Shown here in pieces: positions 35,211-49,765 of a stretch of DNA of 49,826 bases. The position numbers were made by a program, and so were the translations under genes. Where the stretch lies: contig NZ_SPQN01000021.1 in the NCBI RefSeq assembly GCF_004571065.1, forward strand, positions 1 through 49,826. Direction: 5' to 3'. The notes beneath the pieces were generated by a model that was not told the DNA's origin, did not search any database, and saw nothing but the letters and a program-made list of their open reading frames with translations. Origin of the DNA: Geodermatophilus sp. DF01-2. GTDB lineage: Bacteria; Actinomycetota; Actinomycetes; Mycobacteriales; Geodermatophilaceae. Within the stretch, counting starts at the first letter, position 1. Each line of letters opens with the position of its first letter.

Positions 35211-37007
35211 GTGAGCACGCCCGCCGGCGAGGCGTCGGCGACCGCGGCCCCCACGGCGACGGTGCGGGAGCTGTTGCCCCTGCTGCGACCGCACCGGCGC
35301 GCACTGGCCGTGGCCGCCGTCCTCTCGCTGGTCGCGGCGGCCGGGGCCCTCGCCCAGCCGGCGCTGGTCGCCCGGGTCATCGAGGCGGTCGGCGCGGGCC
35401 GGGAACTGCTGCCCGCGGTCCTGGTCCTCGTCGCCGTCCTCGTGGCGGCGTCCGTGCTGGGTGCGCTGCAGCAGTACCTGCTGCAGCGCACAGCCGAGGG
35501 GGTCGTGCTCTCCACCCGCCGGACGCTGGCCGACCGCCTGCTGCGGCTGCCGGTCGCCGAGTACGACCGGCGGCGCACCGGGGACCTGATGTCGCGGGTC
35601 GGCGCGGACACCACCCTGCTGCGCGCGACGGTGACCTCCGGGGTGGTCGAGGTCGCCGGCTCGGCCGTGGTCGCCGTCGGCGCCGTGGTGGCGATGGCGC
35701 TGGTGGACGGCTGGCTGCTGCTGGTCACCGTGCTGTCGGTCGGCGTCGGGTTGACCGTCGTCCTGTCGGTGAGCCGCGGCGTGCGTCGACTGTCCCAGCA
35801 GGCCCAGGAGGAGGTCGGCGCGATGAGCGCCGCGGTGGAGCGGGCGCTGTCGGCGGTGCGCACCATCCGGGCCAGCGGAGCGACCGCTCGGGAGGTGGAC
35901 GTCGTCGCGGCCAGCGCCGGCCGGGCGTACGCGGCCGGGGTGCGGGTGGCGCGGCTCGAGGCGCTGGTCAGCCCGGCCGGTTCGATCGCCGTCCAGGGGG
36001 CCTTCCTCGCCGTCCTCGGCCTCGGCGGCTACCGGGTGGCGACCGGCTCCATCGCCGTCGCCGACCTGGTCGCGTTCATCCTGTACCTGTTCCTGCTGGT
36101 CATGCCGCTGGGCCAGGCGATCGCGGCGTGGACGCAGCTGCAGAGCGGACTCGGCGCGCTGGCCCGCATCCAGGAGATGCTCGCACTCGAGCCGGAGGAC
36201 GACGCGCGGCCGGAGCGGGGCTCGGTCGCCGTCCCGCCCTCCCCGGTCGCCGTCCCCGCGTCGTCGCCGTCCCCCGGCGTCCCGCTGCTCGAGCTCGAGG
36301 ACGTGACCTTCGCCTACCCCGACGGCACAGAGGTGCTGCACGGGGTCTCCCTCACCGTGCCGGCCGGAAGCCGGGTGGCCCTGGTCGGGCCCTCGGGGGC
36401 GGGCAAGTCGACGGTGCTCGCGCTGGTCGAGGGGTTCTACCCGCTCACCGGAGGATCGGTCCGGTGGGCGGGCACCGACGTCCGCGACCTGCCGCGGGCC
36501 GGCCTGCGCGCCCGACTGGGCTACGTCGAGCAGGAGGCGCCGGTGCTCGCGGGCTCGGTGCGCGACAACCTGCTCCTGGCCGCGCCGCGGGCGAGCGATC
36601 CGGAGCTGTGGGCGGTGCTGGCCGACGTCGGGCTCACCGAGATGGTGCAGCGCTCGCCGCGCGGGCTGGACGTCCCGGTGGGGGACGACGGCGTGCTGCT
36701 CTCCGGCGGGGAGCGCCAGCGGCTGGCTATCGCCCGGTCGCTGCTGGCCCGCCCGGCGCTGCTGCTGCTCGACGAGCCGACCGCCAGCCTTGACGCGCGC
36801 AACGAGGCCCTGCTCCGCGACACCCTGGCCGCCGCAGGCGCCGACCGTGCGCTGCTGGTGGTCGCGCACCGGCTCTCCACCGTGCTCGGCAGCGACGAGA
36901 TCGTGGTGCTCGACGCCGGCCGCGCGGTCGCCCGCGGCACCCACCACGAGCTGGTCGACACCAGCCCCCTCTACCGCGAGCTCGCCGCCGCTCAACTGTT
37001 GGTATAG
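35211..37007 (+). CDS. ABC transporter, fused permease and ATPase (exporter type)
   Basis: A 598-residue type IV ABC exporter half-transporter. Six membrane helices span about 25-320 (for example LAVAAVLSLVAAAGALAQPA), followed by a Pro-rich linker and an ATPase domain with Walker A GPSGAGKS (393-400), LLSGGERQRL signature and Walker B ALLLLDEPTASLD, plus the VAHRLSTV H-loop. It likely works as a homodimer exporting a lipid, drug or peptide; substrate unknown. GTG 35211 is 10 bp after the hypothetical gene. Confidence 0.9.
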   Translation: MSTPAGEASATAAPTATVRELLPLLRPHRRALAVAAVLSLVAAAGALAQPALVARVIEAVGAGRELLPAVLVLVAVLVAASVLGALQQYLLQRTAEGVVLSTRRTLADRLLRLPVAEYDRRRTGDLMSRVGADTTLLRATVTSGVVEVAGSAVVAVGAVVAMALVDGWLLLVTVLSVGVGLTVVLSVSRGVRRLSQQAQEEVGAMSAAVERALSAVRTIRASGATAREVDVVAASAGRAYAAGVRVARLEALVSPAGSIAVQGAFLAVLGLGGYRVATGSIAVADLVAFILYLFLLVMPLGQAIAAWTQLQSGLGALARIQEMLALEPEDDARPERGSVAVPPSPVAVPASSPSPGVPLLELEDVTFAYPDGTEVLHGVSLTVPAGSRVALVGPSGAGKSTVLALVEGFYPLTGGSVRWAGTDVRDLPRAGLRARLGYVEQEAPVLAGSVRDNLLLAAPRASDPELWAVLADVGLTEMVQRSPRGLDVPVGDDGVLLSGGERQRLAIARSLLARPALLLLDEPTASLDARNEALLRDTLAAAGADRALLVVAHRLSTVLGSDEIVVLDAGRAVARGTHHELVDTSPLYRELAAAQLLV

Positions 37008-37022
37008 CGGTGGCCGCCCCGG

Positions 37023-41101
<4,079 letters not shown>

Positions 41102-41144
41102 GAGCCTCGACGTCTGAAGGACCCCCTGCCCCCCACCGCTCGTA

Positions 41145-41249
41145 GAAGGACCCCGTCCTCCCCGCCCTTCGTTGAAGGACCCCCTGCCCCCCACGGCTCG
41201 CGAGCTCGCCGTGGGACCCTGCAGGGGGCCAGCGGGACCCGGGACGGGG
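41145..41249 (+). repeat. Palindromic repeat, middle copy of the triple nest
   Basis: Arms CCCCGTCC (41151-41158) and GGACGGGG (41242-41249) pair perfectly. The 5' half ends CCCGCCCTTCG and is interrupted at its loop by the innermost copy; the 3' half resumes AGCGGGACCCGGGACGGGG. Confidence 0.88.
41174..41230 (+). repeat. Palindromic repeat, innermost intact copy of the triple nest
   Basis: Complete copy with outer arms CCCCCTGC (41180-41187) and GCAGGGGG (41221-41228), inner stem CCCACGGC / GCCGTGGG and loop TCGCGAGCTC. Confidence 0.92.
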
Positions 41250-41320
41250 ACGACCCCTACAGGGGGCCTGACCAGCGACTTCGTCCACATCCCGTGCACC
41301 GAACCGTGGAGATCTGAACC

Positions 41321-43789
<2,469 letters not shown>

Positions 43790-43801
43790 GCTGTGGTCGA
43801 T

Positions 43802-43857
43802 GACGGAGGTGGCGAGGCGTCCGCGCTCCCGGGTGCGGACGTCCCGCCACCTCCGTC
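43802..43857. terminator. Strong terminator hairpin after gyrA
   Basis: A stem of about 23 positions (43802-43824 with 43835-43857, outer arms GACGGAGGTGGCG / CGCCACCTCCGTC, inner GTCCGC / GCGGAC) with one A-C mismatch and one wobble, 12 nt after the gyrA stop. Confidence 0.8.
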
Positions 43858-43960
43858 CCAGCTACCACGGAACCGACCGGCGCCCGGGCGCCCCTGGCCG
43901 CGTGCCGGGCATCTCGGGTGCGAGGCAGCGGCGAGGGCCGCTGGGGAACGGGAGACTCGC

Positions 43961-44650
43961 ATGAGCGACCGGACGCAGGGTTCGGTGCGCACCGGGCCCC
44001 GGACCGGGGAGACCGCCCCGGCGCAGGGGACGGCGACCGGCCGGCAGCCCGCAGCAACCGGCCAGCAGCCGGCGGCCGACGGGGGTGTCCCCGTGGGGGC
44101 GACCCAGTCCATCCCCGGCGCGAACACCGCCCGGACCCAGGCCGCGGCGGCCACCGACGGAACCGCCCCGGTCACCGGCGGCCCGGTGCCCGTCACCCCG
44201 GCCGCCGTCCCGCCGGGCGCCACCGCCAAGCCGGCCGCCGGTGCGGCGAAGGCCGCCTCCGGGAGCGGGCAGAAGTCGGCCCGCGGCCCGCGTCGGGCGC
44301 GCCTGCAGCTGCGGCACATCGACACTTTCTCCGCGCTGAAGATCTCGCTGGTCCTGTCGATCGCGATGTTCTTCATCTGGATGGTGGCCGTCGGCGTGCT
44401 CTACGGCGTGCTGTCCGGCCTGGGGGTCTTCGAGACCCTCAACGACCTGTTCGGCCAGCTGGGCAGCGCTGCGGGCGAGGACGGCCGCGGTGAGGTCATC
44501 ACCCCGGGCATCGTTTTCGGCGGCGCCGCGGTCATCGGAGCAATCAACATCGTGCTGATGACCGCGCTCTGCACCGTGGCGGCGTTCATCTACAACATGT
44601 GCTCCGACCTGGTCGGCGGCCTCGAGGTCACCCTCTCCGAGCGCGACTGA
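43961..44650 (+). CDS. DUF3566 membrane protein
   Basis: A 229-residue protein, positional ortholog of Rv0007 after gyrA. Residues 1-110 are an Ala/Thr/Pro/Gly-rich cytoplasmic tail; the DUF3566 domain (about 112-229) has RRARLQLRHIDTFSALKISL, a first membrane helix (VLSIAMFFIWMVAVGVLYGVL) and a second (INIVLMTALCTVAAFIYNMC) ending in a short cytoplasmic end. Relatives are linked to the divisome or cell-shape proteins in mycobacteria; function not settled. ATG 43961 follows GGGAGACTCGC. Confidence 0.9.
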   Translation: MSDRTQGSVRTGPRTGETAPAQGTATGRQPAATGQQPAADGGVPVGATQSIPGANTARTQAAAATDGTAPVTGGPVPVTPAAVPPGATAKPAAGAAKAASGSGQKSARGPRRARLQLRHIDTFSALKISLVLSIAMFFIWMVAVGVLYGVLSGLGVFETLNDLFGQLGSAAGEDGRGEVITPGIVFGGAAVIGAINIVLMTALCTVAAFIYNMCSDLVGGLEVTLSERD

Positions 44651-44651
44651 A

Positions 44652-44708
44652 GAAGGACCCCGTCGTCCCCACCCTTCGCAGGCTCAGGGCGGGTCCCGGG
44701 ACGGGGCC
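44652..44708 (+). repeat. Palindromic repeat copy after the DUF3566 gene
   Basis: Begins 2 nt after the stop. Arms CCCCGTC (44658-44664) and GACGGGG (44700-44706) pair; inner CCCT / AGGG stem with loop TCGCAGGCTC. Confidence 0.88.
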
Positions 44709-44974
44709 ACCGGCCTACCGGCCGACATCGCGGCCACGTGCCGTTGTCCTGTTGCGTCGAGCCCTGCTCGCGCACTGGTCGGGGAGCCTCCAGCGCCCGC
44801 TCCTCGCAGGCGCCTCGCGGGGCGGCTCGCGTCCTGTTCCGCCGGCCGGGTGCCGTTCCCCTGGTGCGTTGCGCGCGTCCCGGGACCCTCCGGGCCCGCA
44901 CACGTCGGGCCGAGCTCATGGCGTGCCCCCCTGCGGACGGTGGGTACGGGGCGGGTACGCTGTCCGAGGTCCAC
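44709..44974. other. Gap before tRNA-Ile
   Basis: No gene is convincing here. TACGCT at 44956-44961 is a likely -10 box for tRNA-Ile, 13 nt before the mature 5' end; the -35 region (about 44932-44938) is weak. Confidence 0.5.
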
Positions 44975-45048
44975 GGGCCTGTAGCTCAGGCGGTTAGAGC
45001 GCATCCCTGATAAGGATGAGGCCGGAGGTTCAAGTCCTCCCAGGCCCA
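44975..45048 (+). tRNA. tRNA-Ile (GAT)
   Basis: 74-nt cloverleaf: acceptor GGGCCTG/CAGGCCC, D-arm TAGCTCAGGCGGTTAGAGC, anticodon loop CTGATAA with GAT at 45009-45011, T-arm GGAGGTTCAAGTCCTCC, discriminator A at 45048. CCA is not encoded. Same place as ileT after gyrA in mycobacteria. Confidence 0.97.
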
Positions 45049-45137
45049 CCCGTGTCCCGGCGCCATCGGCCACCCCGTCCAAGGGTCGGCCTCGGCCCTC
45101 TCCTCGAGGAGGGGGCTCCCCTCGAGGAGGTACCCGC

Positions 45138-45281
45138 GTGCTCAGGAAGCTGGTCTTCGCGGCAGCCGCCGCCGGCGCCCTCGCCGCCGTCCGCAAGCGT
45201 TCGGCCGGCAAGGCCGAGGCCGACCTGTGGGCCGAGGCCACCCGCGGGCCCCAGGCCGTCAGCACGCCCGCGGCCCGCTGA
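45138..45281 (+). CDS. DLW-39 family microprotein
   Basis: A 47-residue protein beginning MLRKLVFAAAAAGALAAVRK, with a short hydrophobic N-terminal helix, a basic KRSAGKAEA segment and the diagnostic DLW triplet (residues 29-31). The small family occurs in actinobacteria between gyrA and the neighbouring tRNA genes. Start GTG 45138 after CTCGAGGAGG, which can pair with an upstream CTCCTCGAG. It is too short for most gene callers. Function unknown; possibly membrane-associated. Confidence 0.85.
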   Translation: MLRKLVFAAAAAGALAAVRKRSAGKAEADLWAEATRGPQAVSTPAAR

Positions 45282-45309
45282 CCCACCGGGGAGGTCCGCC
45301 TCCCACCCC

Positions 45310-45382
45310 GGGGACGTAGCTCAATTGGCAGAGCACCGCCTTTGCAAGGCGGGGGTTAGGGGTTCGATTCCCCTCGTCTCCA
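45310..45382 (+). tRNA. tRNA-Ala (TGC)
   Basis: 73-nt cloverleaf: acceptor GGGGACG/CGTCTCC with the G3-U70 pair that identifies alanine tRNAs, anticodon loop TTTGCAA with TGC at 45343-45345, T-arm AGGGGTTCGATTCCCCT, discriminator A. Its 3' half is the integration site of the adjoining element. Confidence 0.97.
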
Positions 45383-46537
45383 CTCTTCTGACCTGCGGAT
45401 TCGCCTCCGTCGGGGGCTCCGGCGAGCCCTCCGGCGAGGTCTCGGTCCGCAAAATGTCCGCAACTCGTCCGCGAGATGCGACCCGCAGCGCGTCCAGCCG
45501 GTCGGCCACGTCGTCCAGGTCGTCGTCGAACAGGTCGGCGTAGCGGTCCAGGGTCATGGCCGCCGAGGCGTGCCCGAGCATCCGCTGCACCGCCTTGACG
45601 TTGGCCCCCGCCTTGATCGCCAGCGAGGCTGCGGTGTGCCGGAGTTCGTGCGGCGTGAGTCCGGGCTCCCCGATGGCCCGGGCCGCGGCGTCGAACCAGG
45701 CGGACCGGGCGTGTTCCGGTTGCGCAGCACCGCGCCCTGCGGCGAGGGGAAGGCCAGCTCGTCGGCAGGGCGGGTCACCACCGTCCGGGCGAGTTCGTCG
45801 ACGAGGAACCGCGGCAGCGGCACCGAGCGGCGGCCGTGGGTCTTGGGGGTGCCCCACACCAGGCGGGAGCCGTCGACCTCGGTGACAGCCTCCTCGACGA
45901 GCACCCGCCGGCGCAGCAGGTCGAAGTGCCGCACCCGCAGCGCCGCCAGCTCCGACCAGCGCAGCCCGCAATAGCCGAGCACCAGCACGGTGACCCGGCC
46001 GGGCCCGGCGGCGTCGGCGAGTGCCTCGAGCTGCTCGGCGGTCAGGTACCGGCGGCGCCTCTCCTGCATCGGGGGCAGGGCGACGCCGAGCGCGGGGTTG
46101 ACGGCCAGGCGCCGGTCGCGCACCGCGAGTCCGAGGATGCCGGACAGGACGCCCTGCGCCTTGCGGACCGAGGCCCCGGCCAGCCCTCGGTCGGAGAGCT
46201 CGGACAGCCAGGCCTGCACGTCGCCGTGGGTCACCCGGATCAGCGCGACGTTCCCCCAGCGCGGCAGGACGTGGGTCTTGAGGACGTCGGCGTAGCGGGC
46301 ACGACTGGTGGGCTTGAGGTTGATCTTCCCGGCGAGCCAGACGTGGGCCAGCTCGCCCACGGTCGTCCTGGCCCGCTTGGGGTCGACGTAGGTGCCCGTC
46401 TGCACGGCCGCGGTGACCTCGTCGAGCCATCGCTGGGCGTCGACCTTGCGCTTGAAGTGGCGGGCGTGCTCCTTGCCCTGCGCGTCCCGGTATCGCGGCC
46501 GGTACGTGCCGTCAGGCCGTCTCGCGATCGACGCCAC
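45321..46537 (-). pseudogene. Tyrosine recombinase (integrase), frameshifted
   Basis: A phage-type integrase in two frames. From GTG 46537 the first frame gives an N-terminal SAM-like arm/core region and catalytic Arg193 (GYCGLRWSELAALR) but leaves frame after AFPSPQGAVLRNRNT near 45705-45720. The second frame continues with AWFDAAARAIGEPGLTPHELRHTAAS (HxxR), LGHASAAMTLDRYADLF (His and nucleophile Tyr) to a stop at 45321. A one-base deletion explains it; all catalytic residues survive, so a sequencing error or recent mutation is possible. The end runs antisense through 62 nt of tRNA-Ala (GIEPLTPALQRRC), the hallmark of an element integrated at a tRNA 3' end. Confidence 0.85.
45343..45382. other. 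Probable attachment site (attL) in the tRNA-Ala 3' half
   Basis: The integrase frame enters the tRNA from its 3' end, and elements of this type recombine in the anticodon-to-3'-end part of the tRNA. The exact crossover cannot be set because the other end of the element is outside the window and no second copy of this segment exists inside it. Confidence 0.6.
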
Positions 46538-46614
46538 CGCTGCTCACCATCCTCTCCTCGGATACGGGTCTGTCTGGCGCAGGGGGGGTGGCCTGCACCG
46601 CTGGCGGGGACGCT

Positions 46615-46627
46615 GTCACCAGGTGAC
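46615..46627. promoter_or_regulatory. Palindrome between integrase and helicase genes
   Basis: GTCACC A GGTGAC is a perfect 6-bp inverted repeat with one central base, upstream of the integrase in a 124-bp gap. Operator-like, but no regulator gene is visible. Confidence 0.35.
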
Positions 46628-46661
46628 GGTCCCGTTGTGGGGCCGCCGCGAATCTGTGGAT

Positions 46662-49403
46662 TCACCGCGGTACTCCACGGTCGCGGTCGCGCGCTGCGGC
46701 GTAGGAGGGAACGGGCTCGCGGTCTCCCCAGCGGCCGGCCGGCGGTCGCGCCAGTGCCTGGGCGGCGCGGAGCCGCGCGGCTTCGCGCGCGTAGTCATCA
46801 CTCCAGCGCTCTCGCTCCTGGGGGAGCCGGTCGTCCGGCTGCCCGAGCAGCGCCGGCTCGGTACGCAGTGACGCGACGCGGGCGCGGGCGGCAGCAAGCT
46901 CGCGTGCGGCGGCGGCGACGTCGCGCTCGGCGTCGGCCAACCGCGCCGTCGGGCCGCCGCGGTCTCCGGACATCTCGGCGCGGAGGGACCGGTCCTCCTC
47001 GCGGCGGCGTGCGTGGACGAGCTCGGTCTGCACGCGGTCGGCGGTGGCCTCGGCAGTCCGGGCGGCGGCGACTAGCCGAGGATGCTCGGGATGCGCGGAC
47101 TCGGCGCAACGTCGGGCGTCGTCGGCGAGCGCGTCCTGCAGCCGGGGACGGTCGTCGGCCGCGGCGGCGAAGACGGCGACCCGGGTCGGATCGTCCGGCA
47201 TGCCGGGCACATGGGCTCGCCAGGTGTCGGCCCAGGCGGTGAGTTCTGCCTCGGCTCGGGCGACGGCGGCGCGCCGCCGGCCGAGCCAGCCGGGACCGGC
47301 GAGCACGACCTGAGCAGCCCGGTGGGCGGCGTCGCGCTGGGCATCCCAGGCGGCGAGCAGCTGCTCCTGCCGCCGGCCTGTCTCGGTGGCGATCACTGCG
47401 GCGCTGGTTTCGACCCGCGCTCTCGCGCGCTCCGCGTCGGCGGCCGTGGTCCGGCTGGCCGCATCCAGGGCGGTGAGCCGGTCGGCGTCGCTGGCCTCGA
47501 GCGCCGCGATGTGCCGGAACAGGTCGCGGCGCGACTCGGCGGAAGCGAGGCGGTCGAGGCAGCGCTGTTCGCCGGTCCACGCGGCGTGCAGGTCGGCCAG
47601 CACGGCCTCCGGCGGCCGGGGCTGGGCGTAGCGGGCCGCCTCCTGGGCGGCGAGTTCGGCGGCGTGGGCGGGGCCGAGGTCTGCACGGTCCCGGCCGAAG
47701 GCGGTGATCCACTGCTGGCGTGCCTCGGTCAGGTCGGCGGCGACGAGGTGGGCGTTGTTGCTCTCACGGCCGCGGGTCATGCCGACGTAGACCGCGGCCG
47801 CGCCGGTGCGCTCGCCGACAACCAGGTGCGCGGCGAGGACCGTGTCGCCCTGAGCGCCATGCACGGTGGTGGCGTAGGCCAGCTCGACGTGCTCGGTGAC
47901 GTAGCCGGCAGGGAGGATTCGCTGCCGTGCGCCGGCGGGGGTCACAACGCCCGGAGGAACGTCACCCCGGGGGAGGGCGGTGGGGGTGACAGTGAGGTTC
48001 CCCTGCGCGTCGACCGCGGTGACGGCCCAGGTGTCGCGGTTGGCGACACCCAGGTTCCGGTCGTTGCGGCGGGTGGCGATCCGGTCGCCAACGCCGATCC
48101 GCTGCCCGGCCCCGGTGGTGACCGCGTGGGTGTCGTCGACCCGGCCGTCGGCGACGGAGCGGTCGCGGACGGCGGCGTTGAGCTCGCCGGCCTGCTCACG
48201 GGTGTCCACCACCACAGCCAACCGCTGCCGGTCGCGGTGGGCGTCGGTAGCGATCGCGGCCAGTGCTTCGCGCAGCGCCGCCGCATCGTGATGCAGCTGG
48301 ATCTGGCCGCGGGCAGCGAGCGCATCGAAGACCGCGCCGGGGTCGGCGCCGGTGCGCATGGTCAGGGTCAGCTCGGCGTACTGACCGTCGGGCACGGTGG
48401 CGCCGGTGGAGTCGGTGCGGATGAAGCGGTGCACCTGGCCCAGGGGCAACACCGCGGCCGGGTCAGCGGCCCGGACGGCCAGTTCCAGGACACCGCCGCG
48501 GCCAACCGCGGCCAGCTGTTGACGGTCGCCGAGCAGTGCCACCCGTGCGCCTGACTCGTCGGCGACGGTGAGCAGGGCGCGCGCGGTGTCCTGGTCGAGC
48601 ATCCCCGTTTCGTCCACCACCAGCAGGTCCCCGACGCTCAGCCGTGCAGCGTCCTCGGGACCGGTGTAGACGGCGCCGGTGGTCGGGTCGGCCTGGCCGG
48701 AGATGAGCCGGGTCCAGGTGCCGTCGTCGGTCCAGCGCCAGCCGTGATGGAAGACCAGCCACGCCGCCGAGCCGGCGGCAGCGCCGACCTCGGCAGCCGC
48801 AACCTGGGCGGCCTTGAGGGTGGGGGTGACCACCACCAGCCTGCGCCCCTGCTCGTCCAGCAGATCGCGCGTGGCCGACAGCGTGGTGGTCTTGCCCGAG
48901 CCGGCGGCACCTTCGACGACGACCAGCGGGTGCTCTCCGGCGAGCATGGCGACCGCCGCGGCTTGCCCGGCGTCCAACGGCGCAGTCGTCGCAGCTGTGG
49001 CCAGCGGCCACGGTGGCACTGCGGCATCCGGTTCGGTGCTGCGGTCGGCGAGGCGGGCGGTGAGGTCGGCTTCGACGTCGAGCACTTGCCGGGAGGTCCA
49101 GGCCCGGACGTGCTCGGGCGTCTCCTGGCCCGGCAACAATGAGGTGCAGCGCGTAAGGGCGCGAGCGGTGAGGTCCTCGGCCAGCTCGATCCGCACCGCC
49201 GGGTCGACGACGATTCCGGCGGCGGCGATCAGCTGCTCGACCTCGCCGCGGATGTCGGCGGCGTTCCACGCCGACCGGCCGGCCGCCAGCCGGGTCAGGA
49301 CTTGGCCGGCGAGGTGGTCGCGGTCGAGCGTGCCGACCGGGGTGACATCCAGGTCGACCGGGCGGTCCGGGTCCCGGTAGCCGCTTTCCCATAACCGCCC
49401 CAC
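46662..49403 (-). CDS. MobF/TraA-type conjugative helicase lacking the relaxase domain
   Basis: A 913-residue protein matching the helicase and C-terminal parts of actinobacterial TraA/MobF relaxases. Superfamily 1 helicase motifs: Walker A GAAGSGKT (165-172), Walker B VVDET (262-266), motif III GDRQQL (292-297), and the later YATTVHGAQGDTV and YVGMTRGRESN. The C-terminal ~300 residues are Ala/Arg-rich and coiled. The TrwC-like relaxase domain with its catalytic Tyr and His triad, which should precede this, is absent: the frame begins at GTG 49403 within what would be mid-protein. It is therefore probably a 5'-truncated gene. Confidence 0.8.
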   Translation of the reverse strand: MGRLWESGYRDPDRPVDLDVTPVGTLDRDHLAGQVLTRLAAGRSAWNAADIRGEVEQLIAAAGIVVDPAVRIELAEDLTARALTRCTSLLPGQETPEHVRAWTSRQVLDVEADLTARLADRSTEPDAAVPPWPLATAATTAPLDAGQAAAVAMLAGEHPLVVVEGAAGSGKTTTLSATRDLLDEQGRRLVVVTPTLKAAQVAAAEVGAAAGSAAWLVFHHGWRWTDDGTWTRLISGQADPTTGAVYTGPEDAARLSVGDLLVVDETGMLDQDTARALLTVADESGARVALLGDRQQLAAVGRGGVLELAVRAADPAAVLPLGQVHRFIRTDSTGATVPDGQYAELTLTMRTGADPGAVFDALAARGQIQLHHDAAALREALAAIATDAHRDRQRLAVVVDTREQAGELNAAVRDRSVADGRVDDTHAVTTGAGQRIGVGDRIATRRNDRNLGVANRDTWAVTAVDAQGNLTVTPTALPRGDVPPGVVTPAGARQRILPAGYVTEHVELAYATTVHGAQGDTVLAAHLVVGERTGAAAVYVGMTRGRESNNAHLVAADLTEARQQWITAFGRDRADLGPAHAAELAAQEAARYAQPRPPEAVLADLHAAWTGEQRCLDRLASAESRRDLFRHIAALEASDADRLTALDAASRTTAADAERARARVETSAAVIATETGRRQEQLLAAWDAQRDAAHRAAQVVLAGPGWLGRRRAAVARAEAELTAWADTWRAHVPGMPDDPTRVAVFAAAADDRPRLQDALADDARRCAESAHPEHPRLVAAARTAEATADRVQTELVHARRREEDRSLRAEMSGDRGGPTARLADAERDVAAAARELAAARARVASLRTEPALLGQPDDRLPQERERWSDDYAREAARLRAAQALARPPAGRWGDREPVPSYAAARDRDRGVPR

Positions 49404-49765
49404 CTTCGGCGGCGCCGGCTGGGGGAAGGGTGGGCCGGAGGCCCATCCCGGAGGGACGCGTAGCGCCCTTCCGGCGGCCGGTGCGGCCGGAGATCATCCA
49501 GCGGTGACGGGGGAGCGGTCTCTCCCCTCGCCAGTTGGCCGCCACAAGCGACCGCGGCCGGCGAACAAGAGGCAGCCCGTAGTTGACGCCTTCCGCTCCG
49601 GAAGTGCCCGATCGGAGGGATTGCGATGTGTCGCTGGAGCCTGCCATGCGCTCGCTTCCGGGGTGGCACGGCTCTCCTTGTGCCGGAAGAAGACGGATGA
49701 TCGAGCCTGTCGCATAAAGCCGCGTGCCTGAGCGGGTGCGGGCGGTAGTTGCGGGAGAATGGGGC
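49404..49765. other. Unassigned 362-bp stretch between truncated helicase and transposase start
   Basis: No convincing gene. It must contain the junction where the helicase gene was cut and the left end of the insertion sequence; a plausible end is near CCTGTCGCATAAAG (about 49706), but the terminal inverted repeat cannot be confirmed with one end in view. Confidence 0.5.

Larger units (their letters stand above)
41116..41268 (+). repeat. Palindromic repeat, outermost copy of a triple nest between gyrB and gyrA
   Basis: Starts 15 nt after the gyrB stop. 5' half GAAGGACCCCCTGC (arm CCCCCTGC at 41122-41129) and 3' half ACAGGGGGCC (41259-41268) pair at 7 of 8 arm positions although 129 bases separate them. 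Two more copies lie inside. Confidence 0.85.

Noticed and set aside
45321..45382. Integrase C-terminal residues overlapping tRNA-Ala as a real conserved domain
   Set aside because: The residues GIEPLTPALQRRC are an antisense reading of the tRNA, a known by-product of integration at tRNA genes.
45700..45725. Programmed -1 frameshift in the integrase
   Set aside because: No slippery heptamer or stimulatory hairpin is visible at the break; a deletion or sequencing error is simpler.
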